Assembly (NCBI GenBank): GCA_031276435.1 | Contig: JAISNB010000014.1 | Location: 1-16,373 of the forward strand | Direction of reading: 5' to 3' | DNA: 16,373 nucleotides | DNA from: Burkholderiaceae bacterium | Lineage (GTDB): Bacteria > Pseudomonadota > Gammaproteobacteria > Burkholderiales > Burkholderiaceae_C | Shown here: one piece after another, positions 6,011 to 12,609 of the stretch | Position numbering within the stretch: position 1 is the stretch's first letter | Layout: every line of letters starts with the position of its first letter | Translations under genes and position numbers: made by a program | The notes under the pieces: model-generated | Databases searched by the model: none | Seen by the model: only the letters and a program-made list of their open reading frames with translations | What the model was told of the DNA's origin: nothing

Positions 6011-8638
6011 ATGCGATTTGACAAACTCACCACCAAATTCCAGGAAGCGTTGGGCGATGCGCAGTCGTTGGCTTTGGGCAACGACAACGCCTACATTGAG
6101 CCGGTGCATTTGCTGGCGGCCATGTTGCGTCAGGAAGATGGCCCCAGGGCGTTGCTGCAACGCGCTGGCGTCAATGTGGCGGGTCTGGCGCAGGCCGCTG
6201 AGGCGGTTATCAAGCGCCTGCCTTCGGTACAGGGGCAAGAGCAGGTGCAGCCCGGCCCCGATCTGCTCAAGCTGCTCCAGGCCACCGAAAAAGAGGCCAT
6301 CAAGCGCGGCGATCAGTTTGTGCCCAGCGAGATGTTCTTGCTGGCCTTGAGCGATGCCACAGGCGGCGAGGCAGGCCGCATCGCCCGGGAAAACGGCCTG
6401 TCACGCAAAAGCCTTGAGGCGGCCATTGACGCCGTGCGTGGCGGCCAGAGCATGGACAGCGCCGATGGCGAGAGCCAGCGCGAGGCACTCAGGAAGTACA
6501 CGCTCGATCTGACCGAGCGCGCGCGCCAAGGCAAGCTCGATCCCGTGATTGGCCGCGACGACGAAATCCGCCGCGCCATCCAGGTGCTCCAGCGGCGCAG
6601 CAAGAACAACCCGGTGCTCATCGGTGAGCCTGGCGTGGGCAAAACCGCCATCGTGGAAGGGCTGGCGCAGCGCATTGTCGCGGGCGAAGTGCCCGACTCC
6701 CTGCGCGACAAGCGCGTGCTCGCGCTCGACATGGCGGGCCTGCTGGCGGGCGCCAAATACCGCGGCGAGTTTGAAGAGCGCCTGAAAGCGGTGCTCAAGG
6801 AAGTGGCGCAAGAGCAAGGGCGCGTCATCCTCTTCATCGACGAGCTTCACACCATGGTCGGCGCGGGCAAGGCCGAGGGTGCCATTGACGCGGGCAACAT
6901 GCTCAAACCCGCGCTGGCGCGGGGTGAGTTGCACTGCATTGGCGCGACCACGCTGGACGAATACCGCAAGTACATCGAGAAAGACGCAGCGCTGGAGCGG
7001 CGCTTCCAGAAAGTGCTGGTTGGCGAGCCGGGCGTGGAAGACACCATCGCCATCCTGCGTGGCTTGCAGGAGAAATACGAGGTGCACCACGGCGTGGACA
7101 TCACCGACCCGGCCATCGTGGCCGCCGCCGAGTTGAGCCACCGCTACATCACCGATCGCTTCCTGCCCGACAAGGCCATCGACCTGATTGACGAAGCGGC
7201 AGCCAAAATCAAGATGGAGATCGACTCCAAGCCCGAGGTGATGGACAAGCTCGAGCGGCGCATGATCCAGTTCAAGATCGAGCGCGAGGCCATGAAAAAG
7301 GAAACCGACGAGGCTTCCAGGAAACGGCTGGCGCTGATCGAGCAAGACCTGGCCAAGATCGAAAAAGAATACGCCGACCTCGAAGAAGTGTGGAAGGCCG
7401 AAAAAGCCAGCGCCCAGGGCGGCGAACAATTGCGCAAGGCCATTGACCAGATCAAATTCCAGATCGATGAATTCACCCGCAAGGGCGACTTCAACAAAGT
7501 GGCCGAACTGCAATACGGCAAATTGCCGGCGCTGGAAAAACAACTCAGGGACGCGCAGGCCAGCGAGCAAGGCGGCGACGCGCAAGCAGCGGCGGGCAAA
7601 ACCGCGGCGCCCCGGCTGCTGCGCACCCAGGTGGGGGCCGAAGAGATTGCCGAAGTCGTCTCGCGCGCCACGGGCATTCCCGTCAGCAAAATGATGCAGG
7701 GCGAGCGCGAAAAACTGCTGCATGTCGAAGACGCGTTGCACCGGCGCGTGGTGGGGCAGGACGAAGCCATCAGCGCCGTCGCCAACGCCATCCGGCGCTC
7801 GCGCTCGGGCCTGTCAGACCCCAACCGCCCGCTCGGATCGTTCCTCTTTCTTGGCCCCACGGGCGTGGGCAAGACCGAACTGACCAAGGCGCTGGCCGCC
7901 TTCCTGTTCGACAGCGAAGAACACCTGATCCGCATCGACATGAGCGAATTCATGGAAAAACACTCCGTGGCGCGACTCATTGGCGCGCCGCCGGGCTACG
8001 TGGGCTACGACGAAGGCGGCTACCTCACCGAAGCCGTGCGCCGAAAACCCTACAGCGTGATCTTGCTCGACGAGGTGGAAAAAGCCCACCCGGACGTCTT
8101 CAACGTGTTGCTGCAAGTGCTCGACGATGGCCGCCTGACCGACGGGCAAGGCCGCACCGTGGACTTCAAAAACACGGTGGTCATCATGACCAGCAACATC
8201 GGCTCGCCGCTGATCCAGGGCATGACCGGCCAGCCGTATGACGAAATCAAGGACGCGGTATTTGGCGAGCTGAAAAACCACATGCGCCCCGAATTTCTCA
8301 ACCGCATCGACGAAATCGTGGTCTTCCACGGCCTGAGCGCCGCGCAAATTGGCGCCATTGCCAAAATACAACTCAATGTATTGACGCAGCGGCTGGCCCG
8401 GATGGATCTGGCGCTGCAAGTGAGCGCGCAGGCGCTGGAAGAACTCGCCAAAGTGGGGTTCGACCCGGTATTTGGCGCGCGCCCCCTCAAGCGCGCAATC
8501 CAGCAGCGCATCGAAAACCCGCTGGCCAAAGCCTTGCTGGAAGGCGCGTTCCCGCCCAAAAGCGTCATCGAAGTCACGGTCGATCCAATCAAAAACCCGG
8601 GCGCTTTCCACTTTCAGGCCGCGCGCGCCGCCGGGTAA
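6011..8638 (+). CDS. clpB: ATP-dependent chaperone (disaggregase) ClpB
   Basis: This hexameric AAA+ machine pulls polypeptides out of aggregates with DnaK/DnaJ/GrpE in the cytosol. The product is 875 residues (E. coli has 857). The N-terminal Clp-N domain spans about 1-145. NBD1 has Walker A GEPGVGKT at 205-212 and Walker B VILFIDE ending at Glu278. The long, charged middle domain of about 405-520 forms the coiled-coil propeller specific to ClpB and Hsp104. NBD2 has Walker A GPTGVGKT at 615-622 and Walker B ILLDE ending at Glu688, followed by the C-terminal D2-small domain. No ClpP-binding IGL/F loop is seen, as expected for ClpB. The ATG at 6011 (MRFDKLTTKFQEAL) fits family N-termini and the candidate heat-shock promoter; the frame is open from 5942 but that part is promoter. 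The ribosome site is weak. Confidence 0.97.
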   Translation: MRFDKLTTKFQEALGDAQSLALGNDNAYIEPVHLLAAMLRQEDGPRALLQRAGVNVAGLAQAAEAVIKRLPSVQGQEQVQPGPDLLKLLQATEKEAIKRGDQFVPSEMFLLALSDATGGEAGRIARENGLSRKSLEAAIDAVRGGQSMDSADGESQREALRKYTLDLTERARQGKLDPVIGRDDEIRRAIQVLQRRSKNNPVLIGEPGVGKTAIVEGLAQRIVAGEVPDSLRDKRVLALDMAGLLAGAKYRGEFEERLKAVLKEVAQEQGRVILFIDELHTMVGAGKAEGAIDAGNMLKPALARGELHCIGATTLDEYRKYIEKDAALERRFQKVLVGEPGVEDTIAILRGLQEKYEVHHGVDITDPAIVAAAELSHRYITDRFLPDKAIDLIDEAAAKIKMEIDSKPEVMDKLERRMIQFKIEREAMKKETDEASRKRLALIEQDLAKIEKEYADLEEVWKAEKASAQGGEQLRKAIDQIKFQIDEFTRKGDFNKVAELQYGKLPALEKQLRDAQASEQGGDAQAAAGKTAAPRLLRTQVGAEEIAEVVSRATGIPVSKMMQGEREKLLHVEDALHRRVVGQDEAISAVANAIRRSRSGLSDPNRPLGSFLFLGPTGVGKTELTKALAAFLFDSEEHLIRIDMSEFMEKHSVARLIGAPPGYVGYDEGGYLTEAVRRKPYSVILLDEVEKAHPDVFNVLLQVLDDGRLTDGQGRTVDFKNTVVIMTSNIGSPLIQGMTGQPYDEIKDAVFGELKNHMRPEFLNRIDEIVVFHGLSAAQIGAIAKIQLNVLTQRLARMDLALQVSAQALEELAKVGFDPVFGARPLKRAIQQRIENPLAKALLEGAFPPKSVIEVTVDPIKNPGAFHFQAARAAG

Positions 8639-8660
8639 ACCGCCTCCAGAATAAACCAAC

Positions 8661-8864
8661 ATGCGCACATCGAAGATATCAAAAATCCTGTTTTTGATAT
8701 TTGCCGTCCTGATACTGGTTTTTTGCAGCATCATGAATTACAAACTCGGGCTTTTTGTGCCCTGGATTGCTGGTTTGTGCGTGGGGTCCGTGCTTTGCTG
8801 GAACATTGGAAACCGACACCGCGCAGGGCTTGGGCACTGCCGGTCAAGCCGTCGCATTACCTGA
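8661..8864 (+). CDS. small hypothetical membrane peptide
   Basis: This 67-residue ORF starts 22 bases after the clpB stop. It has a basic start (MRTSKISK), two hydrophobic segments (about residues 8-25 and 32-49, separated by MNYKLG) and a basic, Arg/His-rich C-terminus. The first 100 bases are AT-richer than anything nearby and contain a 10-bp A/T-rich inverted repeat. The ribosome site is poor. The last 15 or so residues look less protein-like, so this may be a short two-helix membrane protein or the decayed 5' end of a longer one. It ends just before ureF. I do not recognise a family. Confidence 0.4.
   Translation: MRTSKISKILFLIFAVLILVFCSIMNYKLGLFVPWIAGLCVGSVLCWNIGNRHRAGLGHCRSSRRIT
8676..8700. 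repeat. A/T-rich perfect inverted repeat just after clpB
   Basis: ATATCAAAAA (8676-8685) and TTTTTGATAT (8691-8700) pair perfectly over 10 bp around TCCTG. The dyad lies inside the start of the small membrane ORF, 38 bases after the clpB stop. With one GC pair and no T run after it, it is a poor terminator; it could be a protein-binding site or a marker of foreign sequence. Confidence 0.5.
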
Positions 8865-8872
8865 GCCTGCCC

Positions 8873-9598
8873 GTGCCCGAAAACCCCTCTGACAGCGCCT
8901 CGGCCACGGCAGCACTGGAGGCCAGCTTGCTGGACTTGATGTGGCTGGCATCGCCCGCGCTGCCCATCGGCGGCTTCTCGTACTCGGAAGGGCTGGAATC
9001 GGCGGTGGAATGGGCGGGCGCAAACTGCGAAGCGGCGGTTGCCGGCTGGCTGTCCGATCAACTGCACCTGTCCCTGGCGCGCGGCGATCTGCCGGTACTC
9101 GCGCAAGCCATCGCGGCCTGGCGCGCGGGCGACATCGGGCAGGCCCTGGCGCTCAACGACTGGGTGCTTGCCACGCGCGAAAGCCAGGAGCTGCGCCTGC
9201 AAACCGGGCAAATGGGCAAATCGCTGTGCGATTGGCTGCATGGCCGCTGGCGCGACCACGACGCACTGGCGCCAGCCAGGCGGGCACTGGCGCAACGCCA
9301 GCCAAGCTACCCCGTGGCCTTTGCGCTGGCCGCGGCGCACACCCGGGCCGCACCGCGCGCATGCCTGCTGGCCTTTGCCTTCGCCTGGGCCGAAAACATG
9401 GTGCAGGCTGCCATCAAAGCCGTGCCACTGGGCCAGACCGCCGGCCAGCGCGTACTGGCGCGCCTGGTGGCGGAAATACCAGAGGCGGCGGATGCGGCCC
9501 TGACCCTGCCCGAAAGCGAGCGCCAGGCCTTTACCCCCGGGCTGGCCATCTTGTCGGCGCGCCACGAGGCGCAGTACACGCGCCTCTTTCGCTCTTGA
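8873..9598 (+). CDS. ureF: urease accessory protein UreF
   Basis: UreF works with UreD(H) and UreG in the complex that loads nickel into apo-urease. About 241 residues are predicted. The family hallmark LMWLASPALPIGGFSYSEGL is near the N-terminus, followed by helical, Ala/Leu-rich sequence, FAWAENMVQAAIKAVPLGQ (the conserved UreF core), and an ending TPGLAILSARHEAQYTRLF-, close to the usual UreF C-terminus. The start is uncertain. GTG at 8873 follows the small ORF's stop but lacks a ribosome site, while TTG at 8927 has GGAG 6 bases upstream and would start MLDLMWLAS. No other urease gene is in the window, and the place normally held by ureG is taken by a convergent smr gene. This copy is therefore detached from the operon, either a rearrangement or an isolated accessory gene. 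Confidence 0.9.
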   Translation: MPENPSDSASATAALEASLLDLMWLASPALPIGGFSYSEGLESAVEWAGANCEAAVAGWLSDQLHLSLARGDLPVLAQAIAAWRAGDIGQALALNDWVLATRESQELRLQTGQMGKSLCDWLHGRWRDHDALAPARRALAQRQPSYPVAFALAAAHTRAAPRACLLAFAFAWAENMVQAAIKAVPLGQTAGQRVLARLVAEIPEAADAALTLPESERQAFTPGLAILSARHEAQYTRLFRS

Positions 9599-9622
9599 AG
9601 CATCCTGAATCAGCGCTTTTTC

Positions 9623-9644
9623 CCAGCATGGCTGCTGGATTTTC
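9623..9644 (+). terminator. probable intrinsic terminator after ureF
   Basis: CCAGCA (9623-9628) and TGCTGG (9633-9638) form a 6-bp stem with loop TGGC, followed by ATTTTC. The hairpin lies 25 bases after the ureF stop and between convergent genes. The stem is short, so strength is moderate. Confidence 0.5.
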
Positions 9645-9692
9645 TGGAGCGTCCGCGCGCGCCTGCCTTTGCGCCACGGGCACGCTGGCGTT

Positions 9693-10337
9693 TCAAAGGC
9701 GTTTCGGGCTTTCCAGCAGCACCAGCAGCGCGCCAGCGCCGCCATCGGCTGGTTTGGCTTGTACAAAGGCCAGGACTTCTTTCTTTTGCGCGAGCCAGCC
9801 GTGCACTTTGTTTTTGAGTACGGGTATGCGGCCGGGCGAGCCAAGGCCTTTGCCGTGGACGACACGCACGCAGCGCACGCCGCAGCGCAGCGCGCTTTGC
9901 AGGAATGCGCAGAGGGCGGCGCGCGCTTCGTGCAGGCGCAAGCCGTGCAGGTCGATTTCGCGCTGGACGGCCCAGTGGCCGCGCCGCAGTTTGGTGGTGA
10001 CGACACTGCCCAGGCCGGGGCGGCGAAAGCTCAGTTGCTCATCGGCTTGCAGCAGTGTGCTGACGTCGAATTCGTCGGACAGGGCTTGTTGCAGCGCGGC
10101 GCGTTCGTCGCGCTGGCGCTGCCGTGGCACGGGCGCGACGGGCGCGGGTTTGTGCAGCGCGCGGCCATGCGCGCGCAGGGGCGTGACGGGGCCGATGGCG
10201 CGGGCAAACAGGTTGGCGTCGGTTTCGGCGCGGCGCGCGTTTTGGCGTTGGGCGGCTTCGGCTTCGGAGGCGCGCTGGCTGGCCAATTGCCGGGCGATTT
10301 GTTTCAGATCGGACAGGGTGTTTGTTTTCTGGTTCAC
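9693..10337 (-). CDS. Smr-domain (MutS2 C-terminal type) putative nuclease
   Basis: The 214-residue product has an Ala/Arg/Gln-rich, charged N-terminal half without a clear fold and a C-terminal Smr domain. The domain shows IDLHGLRLHEA (D129, L130, H131, G132) and VVHGKGLGSPG (H161, G162, K163, G164), the two conserved loops, and ends in a segment typical of stand-alone Smr proteins such as SmrB/YfcN. Smr domains have DNA-nicking or RNA-cleaving activity; SmrB in E. coli cleaves mRNA at collided ribosomes. Which activity this one has cannot be told from sequence. The GTG start is backed by AGGA 6 bases upstream. Its start overlaps the radC stop by four bases (GTGA), so the two are translationally coupled. 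Confidence 0.88.
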   Translation of the reverse strand: MNQKTNTLSDLKQIARQLASQRASEAEAAQRQNARRAETDANLFARAIGPVTPLRAHGRALHKPAPVAPVPRQRQRDERAALQQALSDEFDVSTLLQADEQLSFRRPGLGSVVTTKLRRGHWAVQREIDLHGLRLHEARAALCAFLQSALRCGVRCVRVVHGKGLGSPGRIPVLKNKVHGWLAQKKEVLAFVQAKPADGGAGALLVLLESPKRL

Positions 10338-11011
10338 AGAAGTCCTTTTTCGGCCATGGACAGCGATTGTCCGGGCGCGACGATAACGTGGTCGAGTACG
10401 CGCACGTCCACCAGCGCGAGCGCGGCGCGCAGGGTTTGCGTGATGGCCGCGTCGGCCTGGCTGGGCTGTACGCTGCCGCCGGGGTGGTTGTGCGCGAGGA
10501 TGACGGCGGCGGCGTGGTGGTGCAGGGCGCGCACCGCGACTTCGCGCGGGTACACACTGGTTTGCGTCAGGGTGCCGCGAAACAGCTCTTCCAGTGCGAT
10601 GAGGCGGTTCTGGTTGTCGAGGAACAGGACGGCAAATACTTCGTGGGGACGGGCGCTCAGTTGCAGTTTCAGGTAGGCGTGTACGGCTTGCGGGTCGCCG
10701 AGCAGGGGGCGTGTTTTCAGCTCTTCGGCCATGGCGCGGCGCGCCAGCGCCAGTACGGCCAGCAGGGCGGCGCGTTTGGCTGGGCCGCCCAGGCCCTTGA
10801 ATTGCTGGAGGTCCCGGGCACTGGTGTGGAGCAGTCCGGCCAGGCCGCCAAAGTGGGTGAGCAACTCTTGCGCCATTTGCAGTACGCCGCGCCCAGCGGT
10901 GCCGGTGCGCAGCAACAGGGCCAGCAGTTCGGCGTCGCTGAGGGCATCGGCGCCGCGCGTCAGCAGTTTTTCGCGCGGGCGGGCATCGGGCGGAAGGTCT
11001 TTGAGGGGCAT
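10334..11011 (-). CDS. radC: RadC-family JAB/MPN-domain protein
   Basis: The 225-residue product starts with a helix-hairpin-helix-like region (residues about 1-90, with FKGLGGPAKRAAL) and ends with a JAMM metalloprotease-like domain. The metal-binding signature His174-x-His176-x7-Ser184-x2-Asp187 is intact, including AHNHPGGS. The name RadC is historical: the repair role has been withdrawn for E. coli, and the biochemical function is not established. The ATG at 11011 fits the usual MPLKDLP start; no ribosome site is visible. The gene is divergent from fkpB and coupled to smr. Confidence 0.93.
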   Translation of the reverse strand: MPLKDLPPDARPREKLLTRGADALSDAELLALLLRTGTAGRGVLQMAQELLTHFGGLAGLLHTSARDLQQFKGLGGPAKRAALLAVLALARRAMAEELKTRPLLGDPQAVHAYLKLQLSARPHEVFAVLFLDNQNRLIALEELFRGTLTQTSVYPREVAVRALHHHAAAVILAHNHPGGSVQPSQADAAITQTLRAALALVDVRVLDHVIVAPGQSLSMAEKGLL

Positions 11012-11073
11012 GGCGCGGCGGCGGTCGGGACGGGTTTTTTTAGAATCGGGCCAGTTTAGAGCCTGTCGGGTGT

Positions 11074-11094
11074 TTTTTCCGGGTCCCGGAAAAA
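11074..11094. promoter_or_regulatory. 21-bp perfect palindrome between radC and fkpB
   Basis: The arms TTTTTCCGGG and CCCGGAAAAA are perfectly symmetric about T11084. The T and A tracts flank the dyad in the order opposite to a terminator, so an operator or architectural site is more likely. It sits 63 bases before the radC ATG and 42 before the fkpB ATG, in their shared regulatory region. A possible plus-strand -10 TAGAAT is at 11041-11046. Confidence 0.45.
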
Positions 11095-11135
11095 TTCCGG
11101 GCGGGCCAGTGGAGCCATTTTTGGCGCATCGATTT

Positions 11136-11582
11136 ATGACCCATGTTGTTCCCGGCGCTTTTCTGACTTTGCATTACCGCCTGGCTGGCCCGCAGGGCGA
11201 TGTGATCAATACGTTTGCGGTCCAGCCCGCGACGTTGACGCTTGGCACGGGCGAGCTTTCGGCCGCGCTGGAGCAGCGCCTGCTTGGGCTGGCCGAGGGC
11301 GCGCGCCGCACGTTCGAGCTTGCTGCGGGCGAGGCGTTTGGCCAGCGCAATCCCCAGATGGTGCGGTGGCTGCCGCGCAGCGAGCTGGATGCCATGGGCG
11401 ATCCGCAAGAGACGTATGCCGTGGGCGAGGTGGTGCGCCTGCCCACGCCCGATGGCAAGGGCCAGTTTGCTGGCGTGGTGCGCGCCGTGCAGGGCGATGG
11501 CGCGTTGCTGCTCGACTTCAACCACCCGCTGGCGGGCCAGCCGGTGGTGTTCGAGGTGCAGTTGATCGGGGTGCTGCCGTGA
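11136..11582 (+). CDS. fkpB: FKBP-type peptidyl-prolyl cis-trans isomerase (SlpA/FkpB type)
   Basis: This cytosolic proline isomerase and chaperone is of the SlpA group, with an inserted-in-flap domain. The product has 148 residues (E. coli FkpB has 149). It shows the early FKBP strand (LTLHYRLAG), GTGELSAALEQRLLGLAEG, which lines the active site, the insert about residues 65-120, and DFNHPLAGQPVVFEVQLIGV at the C-terminus, the group's signature. The ATG at 11136 gives the family length but lacks a ribosome site. TTG at 11121, in frame, has GGAG 6 bases upstream and would add five residues; the true start is unresolved. The stop shares a base with the ispH ATG (TGATG), so the two are coupled, a conserved pairing in proteobacteria. 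Confidence 0.92.
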   Translation: MTHVVPGAFLTLHYRLAGPQGDVINTFAVQPATLTLGTGELSAALEQRLLGLAEGARRTFELAAGEAFGQRNPQMVRWLPRSELDAMGDPQETYAVGEVVRLPTPDGKGQFAGVVRAVQGDGALLLDFNHPLAGQPVVFEVQLIGVLP

Positions 11583-12547
11583 TGGCCGCCGAGGTGCTGC
11601 TGGCCGAGCCGCGCGGCTTTTGCGCCGGGGTGGATCGCGCCATCGAGATTGTGGAGCGCGCGCTGCGCAAGTTTGGCGCGCCCATTTACGTGCGGCACGA
11701 GATTGTGCACAACACCTGCGTGGTCTCCGACCTGAAGGCCAAGGGCGCGGTTTTCATCGAGGATTTGCACGAGGCGCCGCCGGGCGCGACGCTGATTTTC
11801 AGCGCGCACGGCGTGTCCAGGGCCATCGAGCGCGCGGCAGCCGAGCGCGGTTTGCGCATTTTTGACGCCACCTGCCCGCTGGTCACCAAGGTGCATGTGG
11901 AAGTCGCCAAGTTGCACCGCGAGGGCTACGAATTCATCATGATCGGCCACAAGGGCCACCCCGAGGTAGAGGGCACCATGGGGCAGATCGACGGCGGCAT
12001 GCATCTGGTGGAAAACGTGGCCGACGTGGCGCGCGTGCAGCCCGCGCAAACGCGGAAACTGGCCATGGTGACGCAAACCACGCTCAGCATGGACGACGCG
12101 GCCAGCATTGCCGCCGCCGTGCGCGCGCGCTTTCCCGGCGTGCGCGAGCCAAAGCAGCAAGACATTTGCTACGCCACGCAAAACCGGCAAGACGCCATCA
12201 AGCGCATGAGCGCGCAGGTGGACGTGGTCATCGTGGTGGGCAGCCCCACCAGCAGCAACTCCAACCGCCTGCGCGAAGTGGCCCAGAACCACGGCACGCC
12301 CAGCTACATGGTGGACAGCGCCAGCGATTTGCGGCCCGAATGGGTGGCCGCCTGCCAGCGCGTGGGCGTGACCGCGGGCGCTTCAGCGCCCGACATTCTG
12401 GTGCGCCAGGTGGTGCAGCGGCTCAAGGCGCTGGGCGCGGTATCGGTGCGCAAGCTCGATGGCGTGCGCGAAAACGTGAAATTCCCGCTGCCCAAGGGTC
12501 TGCGGCTCGAAGGGCAGGAAAAAACCGATTTGCAGCGCCTGCGCTGA
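11582..12547 (+). CDS. ispH: 4-hydroxy-3-methylbut-2-enyl diphosphate reductase IspH (LytB)
   Basis: It catalyses the last step of the MEP isoprenoid pathway, reducing HMBPP to IPP and DMAPP with a [4Fe-4S] cluster. The 321-residue product keeps the three cluster cysteines, Cys14 (GFCAGVDRA), Cys98 (DATCPLVTK) and Cys196 (ICYATQNRQ). It also keeps the substrate and proton-transfer residues His43, His126 and Glu128 (GHPEVEGT) and the TTLS and SSNSNRL phosphate-binding loops. The start overlaps the fkpB stop by one base. The C-terminus RENVKFPLPKGL is typical of the betaproteobacterial enzyme. It is essential in most bacteria that use the pathway. Confidence 0.97.
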   Translation: MAAEVLLAEPRGFCAGVDRAIEIVERALRKFGAPIYVRHEIVHNTCVVSDLKAKGAVFIEDLHEAPPGATLIFSAHGVSRAIERAAAERGLRIFDATCPLVTKVHVEVAKLHREGYEFIMIGHKGHPEVEGTMGQIDGGMHLVENVADVARVQPAQTRKLAMVTQTTLSMDDAASIAAAVRARFPGVREPKQQDICYATQNRQDAIKRMSAQVDVVIVVGSPTSSNSNRLREVAQNHGTPSYMVDSASDLRPEWVAACQRVGVTAGASAPDILVRQVVQRLKALGAVSVRKLDGVRENVKFPLPKGLRLEGQEKTDLQRLR

Positions 12548-12596
12548 ACGCGCCGCTGGCAGCGCTTGTGGCGGCATTTGAGGCGGTTGCGCCGCC

Positions 12597-12602
12597 TACA
12601 AT
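12597..12602 (+). promoter_or_regulatory. candidate -10 of serS giving a near-leaderless message
   Basis: TACAAT lies 7 bases before the serS ATG (12610), which would place the transcription start about two bases before the codon. The -35 region (12574-12579) is poor. A small GGCGG/CCGCC dyad lies just upstream (12583-12597). No Shine-Dalgarno separates promoter and ATG. serS may also be read from the fkpB-ispH promoter, since no terminator is evident after ispH. Confidence 0.4.
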
Positions 12603-12609
12603 CCGGGGC

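Noticed and set aside
6401..7741. 446-codon minus-strand frame inside clpB
   Set aside because: It is antisense to an intact, conserved clpB. The translation is His/Leu/Val-rich without any domain.
8941..10386. 481-codon plus-strand frame across ureF and the smr region
   Set aside because: It overlaps ureF in another frame and is antisense to smr; its composition is Arg/Ala-rich shadow-like.
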